Shown here in pieces: positions 1-9,135 of a stretch of DNA of 64,000 bases. Position 1 is the first letter of the stretch. Each line of letters begins with the position of its first letter. Position numbers and translations under genes: made by a program. The notes below the pieces were generated by a model. It ran no database searches. It saw only the letters and a list, made by a program, of their open reading frames with translations, and was not told the DNA's origin. Source of the stretch: Blautia sp. (GTDB taxonomy: Bacteria > Bacillota > Clostridia > Lachnospirales > Lachnospiraceae); the NCBI GenBank assembly GCA_017515325.1, contig JAFWGA010000019.1:62001-126000 (forward strand), in the 5' to 3' direction.

Positions 1-478
1 GATCTGCATAATAGTAGAAAAAGCCTCGGTTGTAGAGCTGAGTCAGAGAATCGGTCTGGGTCTCGTTGATCAGCTGTCTGCCTTCGCAGAGCGCGACAAC
101 GCGGTTTACCCTGGCAAGGATGATTTCATGTACATCAAAGGGCTTGGGAATAAAATCTGCGGCGCCCATATTAAGGGCGATAAGCTCTGCTTCTTTGTCC
201 GAGGTCAGCACGATAACGGGGATATGCTTTAACTGCTCATTGTCACGGAGATATTCCAGGACATCATAGCCGTTCATGACCGGCATATTCAGGTCGAGCA
301 GGATGACGGCTAAACGATCCAGATTGTCGTGGGCAGCAGTCAAAGCCTCTTTACCATTGCAGGCATAGATCACATCATAGCTATCCTCAAGGATAACCCC
401 AAGCACATCTCGATTGATTTCCTGATCGTCTACGATCAAGGCCAGCCGGGCAAGCTGGATCTGTTTTGCCTGGATCAT
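1..478 (-). CDS. Response regulator with GGDEF domain (N-terminal part)
   Basis: The reading frame starts at an ATG at 478 behind a GAGGAG ribosome site and runs off the left edge, so only about 159 residues are present. It opens with a CheY-like receiver: acidic pair D17-D18 (LIVDDQEIN), phospho-acceptor D62 in ILLDLNMP, and the conserved Thr/Ser and Lys regions in VLTSD and PKPF. A linker (about residues 125-143) leads into TDSLTQLYNRGFF, the typical beginning of a GGDEF diguanylate cyclase domain. The likely product is therefore a PleD/WspR-like phosphorylation-controlled c-di-GMP synthase. The GGDEF active-site loop lies outside the window, so catalytic competence cannot be judged. No partner kinase is visible. 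Confidence 0.85.
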   Translation of the reverse strand, partial: MIQAKQIQLARLALIVDDQEINRDVLGVILEDSYDVIYACNGKEALTAAHDNLDRLAVILLDLNMPVMNGYDVLEYLRDNEQLKHIPVIVLTSDKEAELIALNMGAADFIPKPFDVHEIILARVNRVVALCEGRQLINETQTDSLTQLYNRGFFYYYAD

Positions 479-842
479 AACTCTTTTCTCCTCTAAGAAC
501 GAATGTTCTAGTTTGTTAATTGTCTTCGGATGACGACCTTGATGCCTGGGCAGACGAAGCTGTCAAAGACAAAAAAATCAGTCTCCTTCATTATATAAGA
601 TACGATATATACGGTACTACAAGAAAAAGACCTAGGGAGCTGTTCGGGCACGGATTTCTTCACAGGGAAAGACCTATCTATAATCAATATTCAGTTTATC
701 ATAAAATATAGTAAAAATCCAACAAAAAATCTTTCGAATACAGGACTTTTGTGTTATGATTATTTAGTATTGTCATTCAGACGCTTTTTTGCCTCTTGCA
801 AAAGTCGCAGGAAGCGCTGAAAGCTGTTTCTAAGGAAGGAGA
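479..842. other. Intergenic region between divergent genes
   Basis: This gap separates the divergent receiver-GGDEF gene and the phosphohexomutase gene. It is AT-rich towards the right and holds the extended -10 element listed separately. A 63-codon frame at 520-711 begins with TTG directly after a stop codon, has no ribosome site and no recognisable motif, so I do not call it a gene. No terminator or structured RNA stands out. Confidence 0.5.
747..762 (+). promoter_or_regulatory. Extended -10 promoter element for the phosphohexomutase
   Basis: The 16-mer TTTTGTGTTATGATTA contains an extended -10 (TG-T-TATGAT, -10 hexamer at 755-760). The -35 region is poor, as is common for extended -10 promoters. 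The same 16-mer recurs exactly at 44762-44777, upstream of the MotA/ZorA-like gene. Confidence 0.5.
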
Positions 843-2543
843 ATGATTGATATGAAAGCGATGGAGGTTTACTCAGAGTGGCTGAAAAAGCTGGATCCTG
901 CTGATCCTCTTGCTCAGGAGCTTCAGGCCATTAAATCAGATGAGAAAGAAATCAACGAGAGATTTTACCAGGAAATCGTTTTTGGCACGGCAGGCCTTCG
1001 CGGGATCTGCGGAGCCGGGACAAACCGTATGAACAGGCTTACTGTGGGCAGGGCGACCCAGGGTATCGCAAATTATATCCTCGCTTCCGGCGTAGATCCC
1101 CTCAAGGGTGTGGCAATCGCCTACGACTGCCGCTATCATTCCCAGGAGTTTTCCGAGCTGGCTGCCTGCATTCTGGCCGGAAATGGGATCAAAGCCTATC
1201 TTTTCCCTGATCTGAGGCCGACACCGGAGCTGTCCTTTGCCATCCGCAAGCTGGATTGTGTATCCGGTATCAATATGACTGCCAGCCACAATCCCAAGGA
1301 GTACAATGGCTACAAGGTGTACTGGTCTGACGGAGCCCAGATCTCAGGTGCCGTTTCCGACGGAATGCTGCGTGAGATACAGAAGCTGGATTTCTTTGAT
1401 ACATTCCCGGCCCTTTCCATAGAAGAAGCGATACAGAAGGGGCTGATCGTCATGATCGGAGAGGAGATGGATAAGGAATATCTGGATTATGTCAAGAGCA
1501 TGCGCCAGCACACAGACGACGAGCTGGATCTTGGCGTAAGCCTGGTGTATACCCCTCTGAACGGAGCCGGCGCCATTCCGGTGCGGCGCGTCCTGACAGA
1601 TCTTGGCTTTACCGGTTTTCATCTGGTACCGGAGCAGGAGATGCCTGATCCGGAATTTACCACGGTGGGGTATCCCAATCCGGAGGATCCGAAAGCCTTC
1701 GCCCTGGCCCAGAAGCTGGGCAAGGAGACAGGAGCAGAGGTTCTGATCGCTACAGACCCGGACAGTGACCGTATGGCCATTGAGGTGCGGGGCAAGGACG
1801 GCGAATATCAGTTCCTGAACGGAAACCAGACCGGCGCCATGCTGATCGCCTATATGGCGGAAGGCATGAAGCAGTCCGGAAAGCTTCCTCCCAAAGCAGC
1901 TCTGATCAAATCCATCGTTACCGGTGATATGGGAGCCACCATTGCAAGGGATTATGGAATCCGTGTCTATGAGGCACTTACCGGTTTCAAAAATATCTGC
2001 GGCAGGATCCCGGATGCCAACAAGGACGGCTATGAATACTTCTTTGGCTATGAGGAAAGCATCGGTTGTGCCCCTGGCGAGGCAGTCAGAGACAAGGACG
2101 GCGTTTGCTGTGCCATGCTGATTGCTGAGATGGCCGCATATTACAAGAAAAAGGGTATGTCCCTCATGGACGCTCTGAACCAGCTCTACGAGAAATACGG
2201 TTACTTCAGGGAAGCCCAGGTCTCATTGGTTCGTGAAGGAGCAACTGGCGCAGCCCTGATCGGAAGGATCATGGATGCCTTCCGTGATGGTAAGCCCCAG
2301 GAATTCGGCCCCTTCAAGGTGACGAAGACTACGGACTACATCAATGGTTATGAGGACATTCCGGCTTCCAATGTTCTCCGCTTCGACCTGGGAGACGGAA
2401 CCTGGTTTGCCATGAGGCCCTCAGGCACAGAACCGAAGATCAAATTCTATTATTATGCCGTGGCGGATAATGAAGAACTGGCCCAGTCCAGGGTTGACGA
2501 GATGAAGGCTGCTGTGGATGAGCTGATCCGGAAGGTGGAGTAA
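843..2543 (+). CDS. pgm: Phosphoglucomutase/phosphomannomutase
   Basis: This is an alpha-D-phosphohexomutase that interconverts hexose 1- and 6-phosphates in the cytosol. All four family signatures are present in order: the phosphoserine loop TASHNP (catalytic Ser at about residue 148), the Mg-binding DPDSDR loop, the sugar-specificity GYEESIG loop, and the phosphate-binding RPSGTEPKIKFYY near the C-terminus. Its 566 residues match the long Clostridial PgcA/ManB type. The AAGGAG at 836-841 sits too close to the ATG at 843 and is better spaced for the in-frame ATG at 852, so the true start may be nine bases later. It appears monocistronic, followed by the promoter of the sugar importer. Substrate preference (glucose or mannose) cannot be read from sequence. 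Confidence 0.95.
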   Translation: MIDMKAMEVYSEWLKKLDPADPLAQELQAIKSDEKEINERFYQEIVFGTAGLRGICGAGTNRMNRLTVGRATQGIANYILASGVDPLKGVAIAYDCRYHSQEFSELAACILAGNGIKAYLFPDLRPTPELSFAIRKLDCVSGINMTASHNPKEYNGYKVYWSDGAQISGAVSDGMLREIQKLDFFDTFPALSIEEAIQKGLIVMIGEEMDKEYLDYVKSMRQHTDDELDLGVSLVYTPLNGAGAIPVRRVLTDLGFTGFHLVPEQEMPDPEFTTVGYPNPEDPKAFALAQKLGKETGAEVLIATDPDSDRMAIEVRGKDGEYQFLNGNQTGAMLIAYMAEGMKQSGKLPPKAALIKSIVTGDMGATIARDYGIRVYEALTGFKNICGRIPDANKDGYEYFFGYEESIGCAPGEAVRDKDGVCCAMLIAEMAAYYKKKGMSLMDALNQLYEKYGYFREAQVSLVREGATGAALIGRIMDAFRDGKPQEFGPFKVTKTTDYINGYEDIPASNVLRFDLGDGTWFAMRPSGTEPKIKFYYYAVADNEELAQSRVDEMKAAVDELIRKVE

Positions 2544-2581
2544 AGGCAGGATAAAAAGCGTCGAAAAGTTATAATTTGCTA

Positions 2582-2610
2582 TTTTCACTTTGAAAATAAT
2601 GTGATATACT
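2582..2610 (+). promoter_or_regulatory. Sigma-A-type promoter of the sugar importer operon
   Basis: TTTTCA (2582-2587) and TATACT (2605-2610) are separated by 17 bp and lie about 60 bp ahead of the binding-protein start. No clear operator was seen around it. Confidence 0.6.
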
Positions 2611-2668
2611 TTTTCCATCGTGAAAGATTCACGAAACTCATTGTTAAGTGTTTCATAGGAGGTTAAAA

Positions 2669-3724
2669 ATGAACAAAAGAGGTATCATGCTTATCACCAT
2701 GGCTGTCGCTGTCCTCGCACTGGGCACGACCGTTTTTGCAGAGGGAGAGAAGATCGGCGTCTCCATGCCGACCAAGGATCTTCAGAGATGGAATCAGGAT
2801 GGCGACAACATGAAGGCTGAGCTGGAAGCAGCAGGCTTTGAGGTTGATCTTCAGTATGCATCCAACGATGTTCAGACCCAGCTTTCCCAGATCGAGAACA
2901 TGATCGCCAGCGGCGATGAAGTTCTGGTTATCGCCGCCATCGAAGGCTCTTCCTTAGGAGAGGCTCTTGACATGGCAGCTGAGAATGAGATCCCGGTTAT
3001 CGCTTATGACCGTCTGCTGATGGATTCCGATGCTGTTTCCTACTATGCTACCTTCGATAACTACATGGTAGGTACCGTTCAGGGCAACTATATCGTAGAG
3101 ACCCTGGATCTGGACAATGTTGACGGCCCCTTCAATCTTGAGATCACCGCAGGAGATCCCGGCGACAACAATGCCGGTTACTTCTATCAGGGCGCCATCG
3201 ATGTCCTTATGCCTTATATCGAATCCGGCAAGCTGGTAGTTCCCTCCGGCCAGATCGCTTTCGACGAGGTTGCTACCCCGACCTGGGCTACTGAGACAGC
3301 ACAGACCAGAGCTGAGAACATCCTTTCCTCCAACTATGCAGACGGCGAGACCAACGTTGACGTATGGCTTTGCTCCAACGACTCCACCGCTCTTGGCGTA
3401 GAGAATGCTCTCGCTGCAAACTATAAGGGAAGCTATCCCATCGTTACCGGTCAGGACTGCGACATCGAGAACACCAAGAACATGATCGATGGCAAGCAGG
3501 CTATGTCCGTATTCAAGGATACCCGTACCCTGGCTTCCCAGGTTGTCAAGATGGTCGGCCAGATCGTTGCCGGCGAAGAAGTTGATGTCAATGATACCGA
3601 GACCTATGACAACGGCGTTATCGTTGTTCCGTCCTTCCTCTGCGAGCCGGTATTTGCTGATGCCAACAACTACAAAGAGCTTCTTATCGATTCCGGATAT
3701 TATACCGAGGATCAGCTGCAGTAA
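2669..3724 (+). CDS. Sugar ABC transporter substrate-binding protein (ChvE-like)
   Basis: This exported receptor captures a monosaccharide for the importer encoded next. The start at 2669 is chosen for the AGGAGG six bases upstream; a longer GTG-started frame from 2648 would place that ribosome site inside the gene. Residues 1-24 form a signal peptide ending in TVFA-EG, with no lipobox cysteine. The mature part is a type 1 periplasmic-binding-protein fold of the ribose/galactose class (KIGVSMPTKDLQRWNQDG start, ...VIAYDRL... hinge region). The combination with a double ATPase and two roughly 390-residue permeases matches the ChvE-GguAB/MmsAB type of multiple-monosaccharide importer. Which sugar is bound cannot be determined here. 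A hairpin terminator directly follows the gene. Confidence 0.9.
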   Translation: MNKRGIMLITMAVAVLALGTTVFAEGEKIGVSMPTKDLQRWNQDGDNMKAELEAAGFEVDLQYASNDVQTQLSQIENMIASGDEVLVIAAIEGSSLGEALDMAAENEIPVIAYDRLLMDSDAVSYYATFDNYMVGTVQGNYIVETLDLDNVDGPFNLEITAGDPGDNNAGYFYQGAIDVLMPYIESGKLVVPSGQIAFDEVATPTWATETAQTRAENILSSNYADGETNVDVWLCSNDSTALGVENALAANYKGSYPIVTGQDCDIENTKNMIDGKQAMSVFKDTRTLASQVVKMVGQIVAGEEVDVNDTETYDNGVIVVPSFLCEPVFADANNYKELLIDSGYYTEDQLQ

Positions 3725-3811
3725 ATTTTCCGTTTGCCTGAAGCAGGATATTTTAATGGCCGGATACGGCACAGGTATCATAGACTGAAGGCGCGAAAGG
3801 GGTTTGTGTTG

Positions 3812-3839
3812 CAGGCGGGCTTTTACGCCCGCCTGTTTT
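3812..3839 (+). terminator. Intercistronic hairpin after the binding-protein gene
   Basis: CAGGCGGGC and GCCCGCCTG (3812-3820, 3827-3835) form a perfect 9-bp stem followed by TTTT. It lies inside the operon, between the binding-protein gene and the ATPase gene, so it probably acts as a partial terminator or 3'-end stabiliser giving excess binding protein. Confidence 0.8.
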
Positions 3840-3917
3840 CGGTTTGGTAAGGATCTGTCCTTATACTCCGCTTGTTTTTAGGCGGATCCTGCGAACCTGA
3901 AGAAAGGAGGGAAACAT

Positions 3918-5459
3918 TTGGCAAAGATACTGTTGGAAATGAAAAATATCACCAAAGAATTCCCTGGGGTAAAGGCACTGGACAATGTAAACCTTCAGGT
4001 GGAAGAGGGAGAAATCCACGCTCTTGTAGGTGAGAACGGGGCTGGTAAGTCTACGCTGATGAACGTTCTGTCCGGTATTTATCCTCACGGAACCTACACC
4101 GGAGATATCGTCTATGACGGAAAGGTCTGCAATTTCCATACCATCAAGGACAGCGAGGCCAAGGGAATCGTCATCATTCACCAGGAGCTGGCTCTGGTTC
4201 CTGAGATGTCCATCGGAGAAAATATGTACCTGGGCAACGAGCGTGGCTTTAAAGCGCGGATTGACTGGGATACGACCTATTCCGAAGCTGACAGGTACCT
4301 GAAAATGGTTGGCCTGACAGAGTCATCCAAGGTTTTGGTCAAGGAGATCGGTACCGGCAAGCAGCAGCTGGTCGAGATCGCGAAGGCGTTGGCGAAAAAG
4401 GCTCGTCTTCTGATCCTGGATGAGCCTACCTCCTCCCTGAACGAAGAGGATTCCCGGGCGCTTCTGGATCTGATGCTTGGCTTCAAGAAGCAGGGTATGA
4501 CCATGATCATCATCACCCATAAGCTGAATGAGGTCTCCTATGTGGCGGATAAGATTACGGTAGTCCGTGACGGCTCGACCATTGAAACCATCGATAACGC
4601 AAACCATGATATCGATGAAGACAGGATCATCCGCGGCATGGTTGGCCGTGAGATCACCAACCGCTTCCCCAAGAGAGAGGGAGTGAAGGTCGGCGATATT
4701 AACATGGAGGTTGAGCACTGGACAGTCCATCATCCCCTCTATCCGGAACGTGTGGTGGTAAATGATGCTTCCCTTTACGTGCGAAAGGGCGAGGTCGTGG
4801 GGATCTACGGCCTGATGGGAGCGGGGCGTACCGAGCTGGCCATGAGTATTTTCGGCCAGTCCTATGGACTGCTGACCCAGGGTACTCTTAAGATCGACGG
4901 CAAAGATGTGCGGCTGAAAAAGTCGCCTATGGATGCTATCCGTCACAAGATCGCCTATGTGACAGAGGATCGTAAGGGCAATGGTCTGATCCTTTCCCAA
5001 TCCATCAAGGTAAATACTTCTTTGGCGAACCTGAATGCTCTTTCCACGGCTTCTGTCATCGATAAGGATAAGGAATATCAGGTATCGGAAGAATACAGGG
5101 GGAAGCTGAAAATCAAGACCCCCTCCGTGGAGCAGCTGGTAGGCAACCTGTCAGGCGGCAACCAGCAGAAGGTTCTGCTGGCCAAATGGATGTTCGCAGA
5201 GCCGGATATCCTGATTCTGGACGAGCCGACCCGAGGCATCGATGTCGGCGCCAAGTATGAGATTTACTGTATCATCAACGACCTGGCGGCAGCCGGAAAG
5301 TCTGTGATCGTGATTTCCTCCGAGCTTCCGGAGGTGCTTGGCATGAGCGACAGGATCTATATTATGAACGCATCCCGGATTGTCGGTGAGATGAAGGCAT
5401 CAGAGGCAACCCAGGAGAATATCATGGCTCAGATTCTTAGATCAGGAAGGGGGGATTGA
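3918..5459 (+). CDS. Sugar ABC transporter ATP-binding protein, two ABC domains
   Basis: This is the cytoplasmic motor of the importer, a fused pair of ABC domains (513 residues) as in RbsA, XylG and GguA. The start is TTG, placed seven bases after AAAGGAGGG. Domain 1 has Walker [10 protein letters not shown] and Walker B ILDEPTSS, with the signature replaced by IGTGKQQ. Domain 2 has a degenerate Walker A (GLMGAGRTE), a good LSGGNQQK signature and [14 protein letters not shown]. This asymmetry is normal for the family. The stop codon overlaps the start of the first permease, indicating translational coupling. Confidence 0.93.
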   Translation: MAKILLEMKNITKEFPGVKALDNVNLQVEEGEIHALVGENGAGKSTLMNVLSGIYPHGTYTGDIVYDGKVCNFHTIKDSEAKGIVIIHQELALVPEMSIGENMYLGNERGFKARIDWDTTYSEADRYLKMVGLTESSKVLVKEIGTGKQQLVEIAKALAKKARLLILDEPTSSLNEEDSRALLDLMLGFKKQGMTMIIITHKLNEVSYVADKITVVRDGSTIETIDNANHDIDEDRIIRGMVGREITNRFPKREGVKVGDINMEVEHWTVHHPLYPERVVVNDASLYVRKGEVVGIYGLMGAGRTELAMSIFGQSYGLLTQGTLKIDGKDVRLKKSPMDAIRHKIAYVTEDRKGNGLILSQSIKVNTSLANLNALSTASVIDKDKEYQVSEEYRGKLKIKTPSVEQLVGNLSGGNQQKVLLAKWMFAEPDILILDEPTRGIDVGAKYEIYCIINDLAAAGKSVIVISSELPEVLGMSDRIYIMNASRIVGEMKASEATQENIMAQILRSGRGD

Positions 5460-6631
5460 TGATGAAAGAAGGTATTAACGTATCATTTTTGAAAAAAAAT
5501 ATGATGGTCATAGCCCTGGTCATAGTCGTCATTTTCTTCTCCATCAGTACAGGCGGTAAAATTCTGTATGCCCAGAATATCAATAACCTGATCTCGCAGA
5601 ACGGCTATGTTTTCGTACTGGCAGCAGGCATGCTGCTGTGTATCCTTACCGGCGGCAATATCGACCTGGCTGTCGGATCTGTGGTCTGCTTTACCGGCGC
5701 TATTGGCGGTGTGATGATGTCCCGTGGTTATTCGGCCGGCATATCTGTTGCAGTTATGCTTCTGGTCGGCCTTGCCATCGGTATGTTCCAGGGATACTGG
5801 ATCGCCTGGATCTCTGTTCCGCCTTTTATTGCTACCCTGGCCGGAATGTATGCCTTCCGCGGCCTTTCCAACGTGGTGCTGAATGGCTATGCGGTGGGTA
5901 TCAACAACGAAACCTTCCTCAGAATCTTCGGCGGCGGGGCAGACTGCTACATCCCGGATTATCTGGGAAGCGGAAGCTTTAATCTTACCTGTATGGTTGT
6001 CGGAATGATCTGTACGGCACTTTTTGTTCTGATGACCTTGCTGGGCTGGGTCAAGAGAAATAAAAGAGGGATCGATCAGGGAAATGCAAGCCTTATGTGG
6101 GCGAGAACCCTGATTATTGCTGCTCTGATCCTCTGGATTTCCTTTGAGCTGGCTTCCTACAAAGGAATTCCCACAGTTTTACTTTGGATCGCTCTGGTAC
6201 TTCTGGTGTATGGCTATATCACCTCCTATACCGCTATCGGCCGGTATTTTTACGCGGTCGGTGGAAACGAGAAGGCAACCCGTCTTTCCGGTATCAATAC
6301 CAAGCTGGTTTATTTCATCGCCTATGCCAATATGGGTTTCCTGGCAGGACTTGCCGGTATTCTGACTGTTGCCAGAGCAAGCTCCTCGCAGCCTACCTAT
6401 GGGCAGGGCTATGAGATGGATGCCATCGCGGCCTGCTTCATCGGCGGAGCCTCTGCTTATGGCGGCGTGGGCAAGATCACAGGAGTCATCATCGGTGCCA
6501 CGCTGATGGGTATCATCAACCAGGGCATGAGTATCATGGGAATATCGGCAAACTATCAAAGAGCTGTCAAGGGCATCGTTCTTCTGGCCGCTGTTCTGGT
6601 GGATGTCATGTTCAAGAAAGAAAAGGCTTAA
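5459..6631 (+). CDS. Sugar ABC transporter permease 1
   Basis: This is a hydrophobic inner-membrane permease of the RbsC/XylH/MmsB family, about 390 residues with 9-10 predicted membrane segments. The conserved C-terminal region includes YAVGGNEKATRLSGI, EMDAIAACFIGG and the ISANYQRAVKGIVLL end. A hydrophilic insertion (WVKRNKRG) sits mid-protein as in the long XylH/MmsB subgroup. Two ATGs (5459 and 5462) follow a GGGGGG ribosome site; a TTG at 5456 is less likely. It overlaps the ATPase gene and should pair with the second permease as a heterodimer. Confidence 0.9.
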   Translation: MMKEGINVSFLKKNMMVIALVIVVIFFSISTGGKILYAQNINNLISQNGYVFVLAAGMLLCILTGGNIDLAVGSVVCFTGAIGGVMMSRGYSAGISVAVMLLVGLAIGMFQGYWIAWISVPPFIATLAGMYAFRGLSNVVLNGYAVGINNETFLRIFGGGADCYIPDYLGSGSFNLTCMVVGMICTALFVLMTLLGWVKRNKRGIDQGNASLMWARTLIIAALILWISFELASYKGIPTVLLWIALVLLVYGYITSYTAIGRYFYAVGGNEKATRLSGINTKLVYFIAYANMGFLAGLAGILTVARASSSQPTYGQGYEMDAIAACFIGGASAYGGVGKITGVIIGATLMGIINQGMSIMGISANYQRAVKGIVLLAAVLVDVMFKKEKA

Positions 6632-6644
6632 AGGGGGGATGACA

Positions 6645-7814
6645 ATGAAAAAGAGTTTTTCTGAGGTATTAAAGGATAATACCATGATCATCGTCCTGGT
6701 TGTGGTCTATCTTTTCTTCATGTGGCAGACGAAAGGCTCCATGTTCCTGCCCATGAACTTTAACGCTTTGATCACACAGAATGCCTATGTTTACATTCTG
6801 GCCTGTGGTATGCTGATGTGCATGCTTACCGGCGGTAATATCGATCTGTCCTGTGGTTCCTTTGTCTGTCTGCTCGGCGCCATCGGTGCGTATTTTATGG
6901 TTGTCCGTGGCTTGAGCGTAGGCCTTTCCATTGCCCTGATGCTGTTGATCGGTATCTTCTATGGCTGTGTTCTGGGTTATCTGGTTGCCTATATCAACAT
7001 TCCGCCGTGGATTGCCACCCTGGCAGGTTATCTGGCATTCCGAGGCCTGGGAACAGCAGTCCTCACCGCAAACAGCAAGACCGGTTCCATCAGCGTAAAA
7101 ACCATGGACAGCTTCCTGAAGGTATTCTCAGGCAAGCTGTTCAGTACAAAGCTGAATGTTCTGAACAAGCCCTGTATGATGGTTGGTCTGGCGGCTGCCG
7201 TCATCATTGTCCTCAGCAATGTGATCAGCAGGGCCATGAAGCTGAAAAAGGGCTATGTTGCCGATTCTGCCAAGGCAGTGTTGATCAAATCCGTTCTTCA
7301 GGCAGCCGTGATTCTTCTGGTTTCCTATAAGTTGGCCATGGCAGGTGGTATCCCGACTGTTCTGATCTGGGTGGTTGCCGCTATCCTGATTTACAGCTTT
7401 ATTACGGAGAAATCCACGATTGGCCGTCATTTCTATGTGGTAGGCGGAAACAGGGAGGCTGCTTTTCTGTCCGGTGTCAATACCAGATGGATTATGTTTG
7501 AAGCCTACCTTAACATGGCAATTCTGACCGTTGTGACCACATGGGTGGTTCTGGCCAGATTCCAGGCCGCCAATTCAACCGCCGGAACCAACTATGAGAT
7601 GGACGCTATCTCTGCCTGCGTCGTGGGTGGTGTTTCCGCATACGGCGGAGCCGGCAAGATCACCGGTATGGTGGTTGGTGCTACTCTGATCGGTGTGATT
7701 AACCTGGGCATGAGCCTGATGAATATTGACGCCAATTATCAGAAGGTCGTCAAGGGCATCGTTCTTCTGGGAGCTGTGGCTTTTGATATCATCTCAAAGA
7801 AACGCGGTCGTTGA
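6645..7814 (+). CDS. Sugar ABC transporter permease 2
   Basis: This is a second permease of the same family as its upstream neighbour (389 residues), sharing YVVGGNREAAFLSGVNT, EMDAISACVVGGVSAYGGAGKITG and NIDANYQKVVKGIVLL. The start at 6645 is preferred because GGGGGG ends six bases upstream; an ATG at 6639 and longer in-frame starts are possible. Two related but distinct permeases in tandem imply a heterodimeric channel, whereas simpler RbsC systems use one. It is the last gene of the operon and is followed by a strong terminator. Confidence 0.9.
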   Translation: MKKSFSEVLKDNTMIIVLVVVYLFFMWQTKGSMFLPMNFNALITQNAYVYILACGMLMCMLTGGNIDLSCGSFVCLLGAIGAYFMVVRGLSVGLSIALMLLIGIFYGCVLGYLVAYINIPPWIATLAGYLAFRGLGTAVLTANSKTGSISVKTMDSFLKVFSGKLFSTKLNVLNKPCMMVGLAAAVIIVLSNVISRAMKLKKGYVADSAKAVLIKSVLQAAVILLVSYKLAMAGGIPTVLIWVVAAILIYSFITEKSTIGRHFYVVGGNREAAFLSGVNTRWIMFEAYLNMAILTVVTTWVVLARFQAANSTAGTNYEMDAISACVVGGVSAYGGAGKITGMVVGATLIGVINLGMSLMNIDANYQKVVKGIVLLGAVAFDIISKKRGR

Positions 7815-7841
7815 TGTTTTTGTAATTGTGTGAATGTCCTA

Positions 7842-7879
7842 TACGCGGCTCGCAGATATTGCGGGCTGCGTATTTTTTT
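7842..7879 (+). terminator. Rho-independent terminator of the sugar importer operon
   Basis: A 13-bp stem (7842-7854 with 7860-7872, two G-U pairs), a GATAT loop and a run of seven T residues lie 28 bp after the last permease stop. Confidence 0.9.
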
Positions 7880-7964
7880 CTACCTGTACGGTTGCAATGC
7901 AAAAACATGGTTTCATGCGATTTATCGCAATGAAACCGTGCTTTTGCATTAGCATCCAGGTAGA
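7879..7964 (+). repeat. Palindromic repeat, copy A of a 75-bp inverted pair
   Basis: The block is bounded by TCTACCTG and CAGGTAGA and folds on itself (AATGCAAAA...TTTTGCATT, GGTTTCAT...ATGAAACC, GCGA...TCGC). Positions 7883-7957 match the reverse complement of 17689-17763 at 72 of 75 bases. It is non-coding and directly abuts the operon terminator. The shape is that of a REP/MITE-like element. Confidence 0.8.
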
Positions 7965-7975
7965 TCATTTTGCAG

Positions 7976-7981
7976 TATAAT
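7976..7981 (+). promoter_or_regulatory. Possible -10 box for the S66 peptidase gene
   Basis: A perfect TATAAT lies 57 bp upstream of the peptidase start, but no good -35 is found at 16-18 bp. Transcription would begin right at the ATTCGTGCGCA hairpin. Confidence 0.35.
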
Positions 7982-7984
7982 CAG

Positions 7985-8012
7985 TTATAGTAAATTCGTG
8001 CGCATACTATAA
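7985..8012 (+). repeat. ATTCGTGCGCA hairpin element, copy 1
   Basis: TTATAGTA and TACTATAA flank a 12-base loop that contains the core ATTCGTGCGCA. The same core with other, partly complementary flanks recurs at 35979, 44672 and 44875. It lies in the presumed leader of the peptidase gene. Confidence 0.65.
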
Positions 8013-8037
8013 GATTTCAGGAGGAGAAGATGAGTCT

Positions 8038-9090
8038 ATGAAGATACCGAAATACATCAGGCCAGGAGATACGATCGGCCTGGTAGCGCCTTCCTTTGGC
8101 GCTACCATTGAGCCATATGTGACCAGACTGGAGGCGGCAATCAGTAACTTTGAAAAGAAGGGATACCATGTGCGGACTGCTCCAAGCTGCTATAAATCAG
8201 ATGGACTGGGGATCAGCACAAACCCTGCGGATGCGGCAAAGGATGTGATGGATTTCTATCTGGATGAAGGGATCGATGCAGTGATCTCTGTCGGAGGTGG
8301 GGAACTGATGAATGAGACGATCTCTCACCTTGATTTTGCAAAGCTTGGTGCGGCGGCTCCAAAATGGTACCTGGGATACTCCGATAATACCAACTTTCTT
8401 TTCCCCATGGCTGCGCTTTATGACATTCCGGGGATATATGGACCATGCGCTACCGGCTTCGGGAAAAAATGGGAGCAGACGGAGGCAGACTCCTTTGCCA
8501 TCCTGGAAGGAAGAGAAGCCTGCTTTGGCGGGTATAGGATGTATGAACTGCCGGATGACGAAACAAGGTCGGAAGATCCGCTGGCTCCTTACCATCTTAC
8601 CCAGAATGCCAGACCACTGGTATTTTTGCCGGACAATGGACAGTTGAAGCCTTCCGCGGAAAATGAAGTACAGCTGGAAGGCCGTCTGATGGGAGGCTGC
8701 CTTGATGTGCTGGAAAATCTGGCAGGCACCCGTTTTGACGGTTCTCATGCCTTTGCACAGCGCTATAAAAAAGAAGGGATCATCTGGATGCTGGAAGCCT
8801 GTGACCTCTCACCGATGATGATCCGGAGGACGATCTGGCATTTGAAGATGCAGGGGTGGTTTGAACACGCATCGGGCTTTCTGATTGGGCGACCCCTGGC
8901 TGCATTTGGGGTAAACCTGATGGGGGTAGACCAGTACAATGCCGTGACAGATATTCTGGCTGATCTGGGTCTTCCCGTCATTATGGACTGTCCCTTTGGG
9001 CACGTTGCTCCTATGATGCCCCTGATCCTGGGGGCAAGGATTTCTGTTCAACTGGCGGGCGACGATTTGAAGGTGAAAATGAAGATCTAA
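8038..9090 (+). CDS. S66 family peptidase (LD-carboxypeptidase/MccF-like)
   Basis: This cytosolic serine peptidase is of the family that trims the tetrapeptide of recycled murein (LdcA) or hydrolyses microcin C-type adenylates (MccF). The family start (PGDTIGLVAPS) is at residues 10-19, the nucleophile is S115 in LGYSDNTNF, and the C-terminal Glu/His region is visible around MLEACDLSP and CPFGH. At 350 residues it is longer than typical LdcA (about 305) and closer to MccF-like proteins. The AGGAGGAG at 8019-8026 fits an ATG at 8030 best, which opens a three-codon frame whose TGA overlaps the real ATG at 8038, a possible coupling device. It is monocistronic, with a terminator 6 bp after the stop. 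Confidence 0.88.
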   Translation: MKIPKYIRPGDTIGLVAPSFGATIEPYVTRLEAAISNFEKKGYHVRTAPSCYKSDGLGISTNPADAAKDVMDFYLDEGIDAVISVGGGELMNETISHLDFAKLGAAAPKWYLGYSDNTNFLFPMAALYDIPGIYGPCATGFGKKWEQTEADSFAILEGREACFGGYRMYELPDDETRSEDPLAPYHLTQNARPLVFLPDNGQLKPSAENEVQLEGRLMGGCLDVLENLAGTRFDGSHAFAQRYKKEGIIWMLEACDLSPMMIRRTIWHLKMQGWFEHASGFLIGRPLAAFGVNLMGVDQYNAVTDILADLGLPVIMDCPFGHVAPMMPLILGARISVQLAGDDLKVKMKI

Positions 9091-9096
9091 GATCGG

Positions 9097-9126
9097 AAAA
9101 CCCCTGCCGATAAAGGCAGGGGTTTT
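9097..9126. terminator. Bidirectional terminator between convergent genes
   Basis: AAAACCCCTGCC and GGCAGGGGTTTT form a 12-bp stem with a GATAAA loop. T-runs occur on both strands, so it can end transcription from the S66 peptidase gene and from the convergent Uma2 operon. Confidence 0.9.
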
Positions 9127-9135
9127 CGAGTATCT

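Noticed and set aside
520-711. A 63-codon plus-strand frame between the divergent first two genes
   Set aside because: It starts with TTG immediately after a stop codon, has no ribosome site, and shows no domain or signal.
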